A DNA stretch of 64,000 bases, from NCBI GenBank assembly GCA_023078685.1, contig JALGAS010000004.1, positions 1,240,001-1,304,000 on the forward strand, written 5' to 3'. Both the position numbers and the translations under genes were made by a program. Shown here in pieces: positions 12,666 to 23,866 of this stretch (the first letter of the stretch is position 1; every line of letters begins with the position of its first letter). The notes beneath the pieces were generated by a model that saw only the letters and a list, made by a program, of their open reading frames with translations, was not told the DNA's origin and did no database searches. This DNA comes from Neopestalotiopsis rosae. Taxonomy: Eukaryota > Ascomycota > Sordariomycetes > Amphisphaeriales > Sporocadaceae.

Positions 12666-14287
12666 TTAGGCAGAGTGCTTGATCCAGTAAGCCTGAGGAT
12701 TGCACCATCCCTGCAGACCGACCTCACCCCATTCCATACCCATGCCCGACTCTTTATGGCCACCAAAGGGCACATTGGGCGCGAGTTCAAAGTGCGTATT
12801 GACCCAGATGCTGCCAGCCTGGAGCTGCTCCGCGATGCGCTGGGCGCGCGGGACATCCTTGCTCCAGACAGAGGCACCCAGGCCGCCAATCTTGGAGGCG
12901 TTGACGCGGCTAATCACGTCATCCTCGTCGGACCACTTGAGGAGGGGGACGATGGGGCCAAACGGCTCGTCCTGGACGATGCTCGAGGACTCTGGCGGGT
13001 TGTCGATGATCGTGGCCGGCATAAAGAAGCCCTTGCCCTCCTTGGGGCCGGGCTCGCCGCCTAGGGCCGTCTTCCAGCCCTCGGTGCCAATCTGTCCGTA
13101 GAACTTTTGGAGCTTCTCGAATTGCATCTTGTTCTGGATGGGTCCGAAGAAGGCCTCGGGGTCGGTGTAATCACCAACCTTGAACGTCTTGGTGATTGCC
13201 ACTACGGCCGCAAGGAACTTGTCGTACACGTTCTCATGGACGTAGATACGCTTGATGTTCATGCAGATCTGACCATTGTGGACAAAGGTAAGGAAGGTAA
13301 TCTGTGAAACGTGTTAGTCCTGGATGTTATCCCTCAATTGGGAGAATCTCTCACCTTTGCAGCGACCGAGTCAATATCGACATCGTCACAGACCACAGCA
13401 GCATCATTGCCACCGAGTTCGAGCGTTACACGCTTCAATGTACCTGCGCAAGCTGCAGCAATTTTCTTACCAGTGGCAACGGATCCAGTAAAGCTGATCT
13501 TTGCAATGTCGGGATGGGCCGTCAAGATGGGGCCGAGGTCTTCAGCTCCGCTCAGAGCTTGGAACACACCAGGTGGGAAGACCTTGGTTCCCAGCTCGGC
13601 GAGCTTCAGAGCCGAATATGGCGAAAATGGAGAGGGCTTCCAGATGAATGTGTTACCGGCCAAGAGAGCTGGGAACAGCTTGCCAACACCAAGCGTCAGG
13701 GGAAAGTTCCATGGCACGATACCCACGCCGACTCCCAGAGGGACGTATCGAACAATGGCGGTTCTCTGCATGGACATTAGTATTTGCCGAGATACAGACC
13801 AAAGGACAAGTATTGACTTACGTCGGAATCGTCAATCTTCTTCTCCTCCTTCAGGCGCAACTTGGGAGTCTCCCGAGCAAGTCCCATGACAAGGAACATC
13901 TCGAACCCGGCAGCTTGCGGTGGCTTTCCCACTTCCTTGCCAAGCAGACCTGCAAACTCATCCTTATTTGCTTCAATCGCATCGGCGAACTTGTTGAGGT
14001 ACTCGGCGCGCTCGTCCTGAGACAGCTTGCTCCAGGCCGGGAATGCGGCCTTGCCTGCGCTAACAGCCTTGTCGACATCTTCTTGGGTCGAGACGGGAAC
14101 CTCCCAGAGGGCTTCTTCTGTGCTGGGGTTTACGGAGTGGCGCGTCTTGGATGTGGTGACCAACTCGTTGTTGATGACATTTTTGAAGGACTAGATGATC
14201 GAAAAAGTTGAGTTTCTTGTTACGTCAATCCGCGGGATGGGGGAATCTTACGTCGAAGGAAATCTTGTAATCCGTTGTGGCAGACAT
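12666..14287 (-). CDS. NAD(P)-dependent aldehyde dehydrogenase
   Basis: Four exons, 14287-14252, 14190-13822, 13765-13355 and 13301-12666, with introns of 61, 56 and 53 bp, give 483 residues, the usual length of the family. VPWNFPL is the substrate/cofactor entry motif, TGSVATGKKI the Rossmann segment, and LELGGNDAA supplies the general base Glu251. NGQICMN supplies the catalytic Cys285, 34 residues later, as in typical ALDHs. The enzyme oxidises aldehydes to acids in the cytosol. The subfamily resembles fungal vanillin/semialdehyde-type enzymes, but the substrate cannot be assigned. A 12-codon first exon puts the start codon 98 nt upstream of the second exon. The gene is divergent from the Pth11-like receptor. 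Confidence 0.93.
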
Positions 14288-15080
14288 GGTGAATTGTGTA
14301 GCTCGGCGCAACCGATTCAATATGGGTATCAAAAGGTATACTTGAGCTTCAGATTACAATGAAAAGAGAAGAAAGTATACAGAAATGTTACAAGTAAGGG
14401 ACGAATCAATATTTGAAAGAGCTGTAATTGTAGGTGGAGGCTACGATAAACATCGAGTCCCCGCCTGCTGTACCCCTCATTGCTGTCAGTACAAACAAAC
14501 ACTTCTCGTGCATGCAGCAAGATAGCCATCTCCTGCATGTACGACTTGAATAGTGCAGAAGCCGCATTCCTCATTATGCACGCCTCTCGTTGGGAATATG
14601 ATCCCGCGCGAACCAGGGGGGTGTGACCCTGGCAGCGTATCATTGACCGTAACCCCAATCATGAACGCCAAGTCCTGGACAAGGGCCTGGCAGGCCCAGT
14701 AACGCCTTGATTGTCTGGATATGGAACCCTTGGTGATATGTGGATCTCCACTGCAGGCGTGCCTGGCGTGATGTGATTTCTCATAACTCGGTACTTTGGG
14801 AAAACGCTGATCTATATACCTTAGAGCCCCAGAACGTCCGGCTGGGCCACAGAGGTGCATGGAAGCCACAGATGGTATTTCGGTCGTCTTTAGCAAACTT
14901 TTTGTTCCATTGACAGGTACAATCCCACGTGATTTGATCTGAATCTTGGAATCCTACGTGGGTTCTATGATTAGCCTGAGTTTGCTTACATCTCCTTTTG
15001 GTAAAAGGAGCCCCCTTCCCTCTTCACTGGTCCAGAAGGTGTTGAGTTCCTAGAGTCATCACGGCCAGCAATCCGAAACG
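14288..15080. promoter_or_regulatory. shared divergent promoter region of ALDH and Pth11-like genes
   Basis: 793 bp separate the start codons of the two divergent genes, so both promoters must lie here. I see no strongly recognisable operator or TATA box in either orientation. Open frames in this stretch are weak. Confidence 0.55.
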
Positions 15081-16626
15081 ATGGGTACTGCAGAGTTGAT
15101 CGAGACATGGACGCTCTATGCGGTAGGATCCTGTGTGATCTTTGCGAGAATAGGATGTCGCCTACGAATCGTCGGCCTCTCAGGCTTTAAGCCAGACGAC
15201 TATCTCATCATCTTTTCCTGGGTAAGTATACGGCGCTTTGAAGGAACACTCCGCTACAGCCTCAGTCACACCAGCCTATGATGACGCGACACTAACAACG
15301 ATAATCTTTCAGGCAACCTACACGGTCATGACAGTCGCGGCACATATAGTAGGAGGTCTTGGTGACCTTCATGCTCTGACCATGGAGCAGCGCGAAGCTC
15401 TATCCGAGGCAGAAGCAAAGTCATTGGTCTATGCCACGCAATGGTTTTGTGCTGGTGTGGCGACATACATTCTGTTCATTTGGACCCTGAAAATGAATGT
15501 AAGTCTTTCGAGAAAGGTTAACCTTGAGGCTATTCGGAAGCGACGGAAACACTAACGCGACCACTGCCAACAGATGCTTTTCCTCTATCAGCGCATTGTC
15601 CGGGGTCTTTGGGTCGAAAAGTTTATCAAGCCGACAATGTATCTCGTGGTTGCGACTTTCACTGCATGCTACCTGATACTATTTTGTGTCTGTCGCCCCT
15701 ACAACCGCATGTGGATTGTTGCTCCAGATCAAGGAGGTGAGTTCAGCCGGCAGACGCGCCGTTTGCGATACACCCAACGGGTCATTGCTAATCATCCACA
15801 GAATATTGCCAACCACAGTCTCGACTTAACATGATCCCACCATTGGTCATGAACATTGTTACCGATTTGATCATCATGCTTATCCCTGCTCCGGTTTTGG
15901 TCGGGGTTAGAACTACAACCTGGAAGAAGATTGGTCTTCTTGTACTTTTCACAGCCGGATTCTTCATCATGATTGCAGCCATCATTCGAGTAACCATGGT
16001 TTTGATCGTAAGTCGATGGTTCCGAGCGCAAGTGTTTCCTGCTCAAGGAGTATGCTAACGGGACAAAGGTGAAAAATGGCCCGACTGCCGCCATCTGGTC
16101 ATGCCGCGAAGACTTTGTCGCCATCCTCATCGGTCAAGCTATCCTCCTCCGCCCGATGTTTACAAAGAAGTTTTGGAGCAACAACTACAACAGCAAGACT
16201 GGACACTCATCGAAGCCATCGAAGAATAGCAACGGCGTGGAGCGATCGTTCGAGCTACACAGCAAAGGCCGCAAGAGCAAGAACAGCAAGGACCCCTTTA
16301 GCATCACTCAGGCACTGGGCACCGTAATGGGCAACGAGACCACGCCACCCAACGGCTCGCCCAACGGTTCGACGGAGCAGATCATCCAGCAAGCCAAGGG
16401 ACAGAACGGCGCCATGCACACGATCAATGAGGACTCGCACGGATTCCCAGAGGATATCAAGTCAAGCCCGCCAAACTCCAATGGCTGGGGCGAGATTCAC
16501 GTCAGCAAGACCGTCACAATTGAGAATAATCCGCATGATCCTGAAGCATGGCATCAGACGTATCCGTCCAGTCATTCTATGCGTCCTATGCATAAAGCAA
16601 GAGCTTGGAATACTACTGGGCAATAG
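15081..16626 (+). CDS. Pth11-like integral membrane protein (fungal rhodopsin-fold domain)
   Basis: Five exons, 15081-15221, 15313-15498, 15574-15736, 15802-16007 and 16069-16626, give 417 residues. Seven hydrophobic segments span roughly residues 1-280. Family landmarks are RLRIVGLSGFKPDDYLI after the first helix, the MLFLYQRI segment, CRPYNRMW before an extracellular turn, and GPTAAIWSCRE near the last helix. Family members act as G-protein-coupled receptor-like sensors at the plasma membrane; Pth11 of Magnaporthe senses the host surface. There is no N-terminal CFEM domain. The C-terminal tail from about residue 280 is hydrophilic, rich in Ser, Asn and Lys, and probably cytosolic. The ligand is unknown. 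Confidence 0.85.
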
Positions 16627-19222
16627 ATGGCACAAAAGAAATGGCGTGTTGTATTAATTTAGCGTTTAGTGTAAGATCCTGATTAGAATTCATTTGTTTG
16701 AGCCAAAAACGTAGTGTTATGACAGGCTTGGTACATTTTCTACTACGATTTGACTCTGTCCTCCACGGAATACGCGTATCGACGAGTGACACCGCGCATC
16801 GATGGAGGAGCTACCCCTGCACACGAGTTACCATTTAACTGACGACATCGTCTGTGCGCTCACGTTCCACAAATAGCACATTTACCGATAGTACCTGGTC
16901 TGGATGGCAGTCGTCATCGGTCCCATGCTGTATCTGACTTGTTCCCCGAATCCTTCGGCGAGTATCTGTCAAGGGCCCCCATCTACGCAGGGTCGCATTC
17001 GTGGATTCTCAATCCCGTAGCCGAAGTGCTGTTATTGAACAAGCCCTTGAACGAATATAAGCGACCATGGATAACAGCAACATTGCGAACCAAGTATAAC
17101 ATGTATCAAGTTTAGGTATAGATTCAGAAAAGTCCTATTCCGTGCTAAGACCAAAATAGTTTGGCATTTCGATACCGCGAATAGTTCGATTATGCTTCAT
17201 TTCGCAATACTATTGTTATGTAATGTCTAACAATTGTGTTGACCAGTAACTGCTGACCTTTGTGGCACATTTATGCACTTTAGAACCAGAAGTGCAGAAC
17301 TCGATGAGTCGCGTTATAGCAGGATTCGAGAGAAAGTTTGAGAAACACGATGATCGGGTGCTCAGCGGCGAAACCCACGAAAAATGGGCTGTAAATGGAA
17401 GATGCGTCGCTGTTACCTGGACCGCTTCATCAGGTTTTACATCATCTACATTCAATCAATATTCAGATCCAAGATTGATAGCCGTAGATCATCAATTATG
17501 TCTATTTGAGGCCGTGGGTATATCGAATGATGCTACGGTGCCAGTTTCTTCAATGAGTTTGTGTGAACACCAACCGGACCCAGGGGTTCAAATAATCTTT
17601 CCGCATCCTCATTCGTTCTCCCACGCTCTTGATCTTCCGTTGCCGCCCTCCATCTTCCTTGCCAGCGTGCTTGTTCTTCGCATTCATGGCACTCCCGTAA
17701 TCGACCACTATCCTGGCCCTATGTGCGCTTCTGTTGTCTCTCCATGCGCTTCCGCTCTCGATCCTCCCTTCTCTGGTCGTACTGGACCTCGCTTGCTCGC
17801 ATTTCCTTGTACTGCTGCTCGGGGGGTTTGTAGTCTGGAGCTTCAAACTTTGGAGCTGGCCTGGTCTTCATTCTGTCCTTCTCCCTCGCCTCTTCTGCTC
17901 TGACAAATTTTTGATAATCGCTAAGCTGCGAGTCATCTTGCTGTTTTTTGTCACTCATCCTGACATGTAATGTTTGTGTTAATTTTCGCGTCTCTCAAAC
18001 TGTTGATGCAGCTGTCTCTGGTACTTCACCCGCTTTCGTCATTCAGGGCTGGGAATTCTGAGCAGAGCAGTCTTTATATTTAACAAAAAGAGTCTCAGCC
18101 AACAACCCATTCACAGCGATCAGAAGTTACTAACTTCGCGACATGAGAGCCATGATGGTCTCTATTCGACGGTTTTGACCCAATTGTGATGAGATAGCTG
18201 CACTTTTGCGAGATGATTATATTTTCGTCTAATCACGAACCGTTGATTAGGTTATTTGACTTAAAACGGGTTTTGCCATTCGAGTTCCACAAAGAGGGGG
18301 TCGCGACTTGTGCCTTGAGTGCAACTTGTGTGTATCACTTACAAATCACTGTAGGTGTTTGCAAATGTTTTCGAACTCGGTCGTGCGTTCGTGACCTTTC
18401 ACACCGCCGCATCGGGATGAGACGACTGGTCTTCAAAGTCAATGTTTGATACTTGATGCATTTCAATTAACGTGTTATAACTAGGACGAATGTCCTATCT
18501 CAAAAGATGTCCTTCCATCTGCCGTGCAGGCTTTTTGCTGGATTGGTCAAGAGCGGCGATCAATTTTTGAATCACTTTGCAATCACTGCAAAGCATACAT
18601 CAAGCGCCCTCCACAAAGTCGCGCATCTTCAAAATGCATCCGGTTCCGACTGTCACGAGGTTACCGACATAATTAGAAAGCCAGTGAGGCGCATGCTTCT
18701 TTACCTACCTACGCAGGTAGCATTTTTGTCCATTTCGAGCTGTGCTTCCACACTGTTTAGGATGCCAAGCCGCTGATCAGTGAGAATGATCTGCCCGCTA
18801 TGCACTATTTTCTTTGCATCGGAGTCTACGATTGGGTAGAAATTCAGTTGGGGCCCTAGTGGAAAATCCAATACATAGATTAGCCTCTAGCTGTAATGCA
18901 AGATGCGAAGCCACATGTAGTCCTACACTACTTCACACGGAGCCTTGCGAACACTGCCAATAATGCCAATCACAGGTAGCACTGTCTGGTCGAAGTCTTG
19001 TGTTGTGTAATCTCACCGTCACACTCACATGAGGCGCAGAAGTCGGGGGCTGAAATTCGCATTTCTGACGCCCCTCGCTATTTCGCTATAGTATGAGCCT
19101 CGAAGAGACCCCGCGCACTTTCTGTACCTGACTATAACCATGTGCTGGTCCTTCATTCTACACACGCTGCGACTGCCGTTTTTCTTTACTGCTGACAGTC
19201 CTCTGAGTTCAATAACGGCACC
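16627..19222. other. gene-poor stretch between Pth11-like and large membrane protein genes
   Basis: 2.6 kb with at most one small gene candidate (minus strand, 17719-17958, listed separately). A 213-residue frame on the plus strand at 17262-17903 is largely the antisense of that candidate and is not accepted. The rest holds nothing I can support. Confidence 0.45.
17719..17958 (-). CDS. small, highly charged hypothetical protein
   Basis: A 79-residue frame starting MSDKKQQDDSQLSDYQKF and ending in a run of Arg/Glu/Lys/Gln (REDRERKRMERQQKR). The composition (about 40% charged), with Pro-rich KTRPAPKFEAPDYKPP in the middle, looks like a real, partly helical, probably nuclear protein rather than random frame. 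I do not recognise the family. A second charged frame follows directly downstream (about 17690 to 17540, with CEEQARWQGRW), so the gene may be longer, with an intron or a frameshift that I could not place. Confidence 0.35.
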   Translation of the reverse strand: MSDKKQQDDSQLSDYQKFVRAEEAREKDRMKTRPAPKFEAPDYKPPEQQYKEMRASEVQYDQRREDRERKRMERQQKRT

Positions 19223-21478
19223 ATGAATGAATACGACACCCTGGAGAGTCTGAAAAGTCGGGCGGAGAGTCCCGTGAGCTTTACAACATTGACTCCATCG
19301 ATTGCATCCGAAAAAGCCACAGACACCGCAGGTGTCGAACGCGAATTTGTCGCTGAAGAGAGCAAAGCAGCTCTACATTACAGTCCCGAGATCGTTCCTT
19401 ACCTGATTCACTTCAGTTCTCTTCTATTCACAGCCATAGTGTTACAATTAGGATACAGAAATGTGTACTGGGCGGATGAAGATGGTTGGAATAAGAACGG
19501 CTGGTCCATGGGACTGTCGCAGCAAGTCATGTCGGGGCTACTCCAATTTTGCGCAAAGCTTCACGAAGTCTCGATCCAGGCATCTCTTTCAGCAATTGCC
19601 ATTGATATAATTCGAAGACGTCTTCTGGTATCCCGCGGAGTGCCCTTTGGGTTTCTCGTGGGCGGATATCGATTCGGCACAGCAAACTCTGTCTTTAGTG
19701 GCTCATTTTGGGGGCCATTCATACACTCTATACGTCATCGCAAATTAGAACTCATCGGCCTCGGGTTTTTTCTGGGACTCGGAGCGATATATGCAAATGC
19801 TGTCGGCCCTGCATCAGCAGTTCTTATCGTTCCTACTTTGAACTGGTGGCCTGCATACGACCTGACGACGCTAATGGAAGGCGACCAATATCCGTATCCG
19901 CAACGAATCAACCAGATGTTATGGATGGAGGGCTCTTGCCTGGACCACGAAGACCTTTTATCTGGATGCCCCGGTATAGGAGCTGGCGATCTCCAAAATA
20001 TTGACCATTATACACGTCCCGAGGATTTGGCAAATCGAACCATGACGCAGCGGTACGGCAAAGCCTCAAAGAACCTCTATACAAGCCCTGCTATTACACC
20101 GCCAGCCGAGAACTCAATCATCCATATCTCGTCAACAATGCATAGCTTCGTTTTAGAGGCAATAGGGCTTGGTGGACGCTTTGTTTCTGCTTTTGCAGAT
20201 TCCAGTTCTCCACTATACAAAATCGGACGACCTCAACTCGTGTCCACGGACTCCAGCGTGTTGAGTCCGATTGTTAAAGTGGAATGCAAGGCTACAAGTT
20301 TTGACAACATCCGAAGCGGTGTCGATAATTTGACCTTCCCTGAGACTATTCTACCAGCGCCAACACATATAACAGATAATTCCGACTGGAAGATGTATAT
20401 ACCAGAGGAGAATTGGCCCATCGACGCAGAGACTCTACAGGTCCCCGACATGGCAAACCTTACCTGGGTAGACAAACAGCTCTTTCATTATTCATCGAAA
20501 TACTCTAAAGACAACTTCGATGTCAGTTATGATGCTAGTATAGGCGCCATAGCTTCAATACCCTACACATCGCCATACATTCCGGGAAAGTGGGATGTCA
20601 TGTTAGTTGCATGTGTTCTTGACGCAAGGTGGGCTGCGACCCAGCTCAGCTACGATCCAGCTAGTAGCGACACCGTCTACAGTAACATTACCGACATGTC
20701 TCTATTCTCCAATGCATCAGCCGATGCAGACCTACGGGCCAAGCTCGGATTGAGCAATACCCTGTATGTCACGACCGAATGGGCAAAGATGCTTAACAGT
20801 CCAGTGATGCAGAATGCGTCATGGACTTTCGCGTTTGAACATTATCTGGAAAACCTGGCAAAGAAAATGGCCGATGTGAGGGACGACAGCCTCTACCCAA
20901 ATGTCACATCTGACATTGCAAAATTTCTGAGTCTTACCTTGGCTGACGGTCTCTCAAGAGTTGGCACCAAAAATGAGGCGATTTGGGCAATGCTTGACGA
21001 CCGTGCATCATATTTCCTGGCCAGCGCAAACTATGCCGATGGTGGTTTCTTTACCGCTATCAACGATACCATCAAACGAACTGGTCTGAGAATTACTTTC
21101 AACGTGAGACGGTATGGTTGGGGCTACGGCATACAAAGCAAGACAGCCGGATTTGCGACCGGTATCCTGTTCATACACGCAGTGCTCGCTATTGGTTACA
21201 TGATATTCACGACTGCCCACTGGTTCTTGTATCGATGGAGCAGTAGATCATGGAAAAGCATGGAGCAATTATTTGCTCTGGCCATGGTGTCGAGCCAACC
21301 TTCGAGTTTGAAAGGTGTGTCCGCCGGAGTCGGGACTTGGGACACTTGGAAGTTGGAGGTTGCCATCAGAGAAGATGAAGAATTGCATGATAGAATTGAG
21401 CTTGCTTTTGGTGAGAGAGACGGGGGCCCAGTTGGGCGGAAAGAGGGAAAGATACGATGGAGAAAGAGGTATAGATGA
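19223..21478 (+). CDS. large fungal membrane protein of unknown function
   Basis: Single exon, 751 residues, with a clean start (CACCATGAATG). The layout is a hydrophilic N-terminus (1-50), a hydrophobic segment (LIHFSSLLFTAIVLQLGY, about 59-78), a second membrane region (LIGLGFFLGLGAIYANAV, about 177-205), a large loop of about 430 residues with many N-x-S/T sites, and a final membrane helix (GFATGILFIHAVLAIGYMIF, about 650-670) with a charged tail. The loop is therefore likely extracellular or luminal and glycosylated. Proteins of this layout are common hypotheticals in Pezizomycotina; I know of no assigned function. Its upstream neighbourhood is gene-poor, and the next gene encodes an alpha/beta hydrolase on the same strand. 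Confidence 0.8.
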   Translation: MNEYDTLESLKSRAESPVSFTTLTPSIASEKATDTAGVEREFVAEESKAALHYSPEIVPYLIHFSSLLFTAIVLQLGYRNVYWADEDGWNKNGWSMGLSQQVMSGLLQFCAKLHEVSIQASLSAIAIDIIRRRLLVSRGVPFGFLVGGYRFGTANSVFSGSFWGPFIHSIRHRKLELIGLGFFLGLGAIYANAVGPASAVLIVPTLNWWPAYDLTTLMEGDQYPYPQRINQMLWMEGSCLDHEDLLSGCPGIGAGDLQNIDHYTRPEDLANRTMTQRYGKASKNLYTSPAITPPAENSIIHISSTMHSFVLEAIGLGGRFVSAFADSSSPLYKIGRPQLVSTDSSVLSPIVKVECKATSFDNIRSGVDNLTFPETILPAPTHITDNSDWKMYIPEENWPIDAETLQVPDMANLTWVDKQLFHYSSKYSKDNFDVSYDASIGAIASIPYTSPYIPGKWDVMLVACVLDARWAATQLSYDPASSDTVYSNITDMSLFSNASADADLRAKLGLSNTLYVTTEWAKMLNSPVMQNASWTFAFEHYLENLAKKMADVRDDSLYPNVTSDIAKFLSLTLADGLSRVGTKNEAIWAMLDDRASYFLASANYADGGFFTAINDTIKRTGLRITFNVRRYGWGYGIQSKTAGFATGILFIHAVLAIGYMIFTTAHWFLYRWSSRSWKSMEQLFALAMVSSQPSSLKGVSAGVGTWDTWKLEVAIREDEELHDRIELAFGERDGGPVGRKEGKIRWRKRYR

Positions 21479-22448
21479 GTAATGCATATGTAGGCTTTAC
21501 AGCACTCAAAGTAATACAGAACCATACGTTAGTTTCATGTCAGAATACAACCTCATTAGTGACCTCTGCCTCGAATTGGAAAGTCCAATCTTTCTGGCTT
21601 CCGGGGTGCCCGTTTCCTTCTATGCTCCCCCACAGATCTCCGATCTTGTTCCGCTAGTGGGAGCGACGCCGCCAGTCCCCGAACTCGGCCGGGTTCCCGG
21701 GTAGTTCCATTCCCATCATTCCAAATCTGACCATGTTTGCAGCTCTGATACGCCCTGACGCTTGACAAAAAGCTTTAGCACATGCAGCCTGGCAGCAAGC
21801 AAAAAAATCCACCTCCAACTACCGAAGGGTGGTGGACGGGGGGGTGGCTTGGGCGCCAGTCCGCCTTGGAGTTCGTTCCTCTGGAGGGACCTTGGAGAAG
21901 GCCCGTCAATCTTTGTCCGTTTTAAGGTTCCTAGTGCACGATAGTTTTAACGCGATGGGCACGCGACTAGTATAGCTCTAAGCCCCACTTGGCGCTCACA
22001 ACGTCATTGATGGACCTAGAAGGACCATTAGGTCCAAAAGGGACCATTTTCGGGGGAGATCTATGGGGGTTTTCCTGTTCAACTTTTGGAAAGGAAGGGC
22101 CTGGAGCTGATGGGATGAGTGTGGCCTATGGGGCTCACATGTCAAGTACTTTTCGGAAGGTCGGTAGTCATTCTCATCAATCCCCCAATTTGGTATTTGG
22201 AAGACACACTTGCAAAATGTTTTAGGACTGATTGGGTCATCTGTGATAGCATCAACAAACACCACACGTAGACGGATTTTCGTGGGTTTCAATCTTTGCG
22301 ATATAACAAGGCGCGGGTTTTCCTGTTTTCGACATTCAGTCCGAAGGGGAGCCGGAGATCAATCCTTGGAAAACTCCACTTCAAAGGGAGGGGAATACAG
22401 CAAACACCTGCACAAACGCACACATACATACACACATACACGGAGGAC
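21479..22448. other. intergenic, alpha/beta hydrolase upstream region
   Basis: 970 bp with no supported gene. A CA-rich stretch (ACACACATACATACACACATAC-like, about 22418-22441) directly precedes the hydrolase start codon and is likely 5' leader. The open frame extending upstream of 22449 continues through this leader and is not used. Confidence 0.45.
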
Positions 22449-23528
22449 ATGTCGAATCCGGCCACGGGGACGCCCAATGGCGGCAGCGCCGAGAAGCACG
22501 TCGCGATACAGACCGAGACGGACCTGTCCCTCTTATACCGCGTGCTGCGGACCGTCATCAAGCCGTTCCGGCCGCGCCTGGTGAAACCGAGCAAGAAATC
22601 GCACCCAGACGGGAGCCCGCGCCTGCTGAACCGGCCGCGCAGCAAGCGGAAGTTCAACATTCGGGAGCGCCGGCACCCGGACTCGGGCATCTGGCTGTAC
22701 GACTACGAGCCCCAGGCGCCCCCCAACATCAAGATCAAGGCGCCCTCGACCATTTACTACTTTGCCGGCGGCGGCTTCCAGAGCACCCCCTCGCGCGAGC
22801 ACTGGACTTTCTTGGGGGAGCTGGCCGCCGGCCTCACCCTCGACCACCACGTGACGCTCGTCAGCTACCCCCTGGCGCCCATGAGCCCGGCCTCGCAGTC
22901 GCTGCCGGCGCTGCGGAAGCTCATGGCGCCGATATTCGCCGAGGCCGCCAAGCACGGCGACAAGATCACCCTCATGGGCGACTCGGCCGGCGGCAACGTG
23001 GCCGCCAGCCTGGCGCTCTGGTGGGCCGACCACGTGGCCTCGCGCGGCGACTACCGCTTGAAGGCCACGCTGCAGAACCTCGTCGTCGTCTCCCCCGCCG
23101 TCGACCTGCGCAACTCCAACCCGGCCATGAAGGACGTCGACCGCCTGGACCCCCTGCTCGGCGAGGCCTACACGGGCGCCGTCGCCCAGGCCTGGCTGGC
23201 CGCGCCGGACGAGCATCCGCACCTCGACTCCTCGGCCGAGGACCCGAACCTCTCTCCGCTCTTGCACGAACCGGCTACATTCAAGAAGCTGGCCGACATG
23301 GGCGTGTATGTGCACGGTGTTTATGGTACCAATGATGTTCTCGCTCCTGATGCGGAGCTCTTCAGGCAAAAATGTGAGGCGAATGGAGTCAAGGGGCGTT
23401 GGCTGGTGTGGGTTGGGCAAATGCACTGTTTTCCGCTCGCGGGCGCCTACGGTATGCGAGAAGGCAAGAAGGCGATAGAGTGGCTCATTGAAGTTTTAAA
23501 GTATGACGATGATCCCCATCCGCATTAG
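22449..23528 (+). CDS. alpha/beta hydrolase (HSL/GDXG-type esterase-like)
   Basis: Single exon, 359 residues from the ATG at 22449. This start follows a CA-rich leader, and the frame upstream of it translates that repeat, so I reject the longer version. YYFAGGGF (about 104-110) is the oxyanion-hole region, here GGG instead of the usual HGG. Ser179 sits in the nucleophile elbow GDSAGGN, Asp in TNDVLAPDAE and His in VGQMHCFPL complete the triad. The family includes esterases, lipases and sterol-acetyl hydrolases such as yeast Say1. A basic segment (LNRPRSKRKFNIRERR) precedes the fold. The third codon position is strongly GC-rich, unlike the flanking genes. The substrate is unknown. Confidence 0.85.
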   Translation: MSNPATGTPNGGSAEKHVAIQTETDLSLLYRVLRTVIKPFRPRLVKPSKKSHPDGSPRLLNRPRSKRKFNIRERRHPDSGIWLYDYEPQAPPNIKIKAPSTIYYFAGGGFQSTPSREHWTFLGELAAGLTLDHHVTLVSYPLAPMSPASQSLPALRKLMAPIFAEAAKHGDKITLMGDSAGGNVAASLALWWADHVASRGDYRLKATLQNLVVVSPAVDLRNSNPAMKDVDRLDPLLGEAYTGAVAQAWLAAPDEHPHLDSSAEDPNLSPLLHEPATFKKLADMGVYVHGVYGTNDVLAPDAELFRQKCEANGVKGRWLVWVGQMHCFPLAGAYGMREGKKAIEWLIEVLKYDDDPHPH

Positions 23529-23866
23529 ATCAGGGGATAGGTCAACATGTACGGATATTGATGAGAACCAAGTTTCAGTGGCGCAAATTATGATGAAAAA
23601 TAATGATAATATTGAACTTCGATTGGAGTAGATGTCTATTCAAAATGCGCCGGCTGTCGTTATTACCTGGCAAGAAACTTGTCTTGCTACATACCTAGTG
23701 GTACACTCCGTCTCTTTGCATTTCCATGATATCACGCCTTAGCGCCTTGACCGTCTGATCCCATGTCTATACCCATAAACGCCAGACCATCGCACTGCAG
23801 GTTGCGGTATATGCTGTTGAAGCAAGATTCTCGAGCACTGGATAGCCTCGAAATTTTATTCTCGGA
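23529..23866. other. short convergent intergenic region
   Basis: 338 bp between two 3' ends; AT-rich, holding presumably both terminators. No conserved polyadenylation motif stands out. Confidence 0.5.

Noticed and set aside
1839..16626. Secondary-metabolite gene cluster built on monooxygenase, dioxygenase and aldehyde dehydrogenase
   Set aside because: No PKS, NRPS, terpene synthase, prenyltransferase or cluster regulator lies between them, and spacing is large. The genes may be unrelated.
17262..17903. 213-codon frame on the plus strand
   Set aside because: Its second half is the antisense of a better, charged minus-strand frame, and the translation has no domain character or splice context.
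22296..22448. Longer N-terminus of the alpha/beta hydrolase
   Set aside because: It translates a CA-rich leader (QTHTYIHTYTED) and lacks similarity to the family; the ATG at 22449 is preferred.
22533..23426. 297-codon minus-strand frame
   Set aside because: Antisense of the GC-rich alpha/beta hydrolase gene; high GC at third positions creates long open antisense frames.
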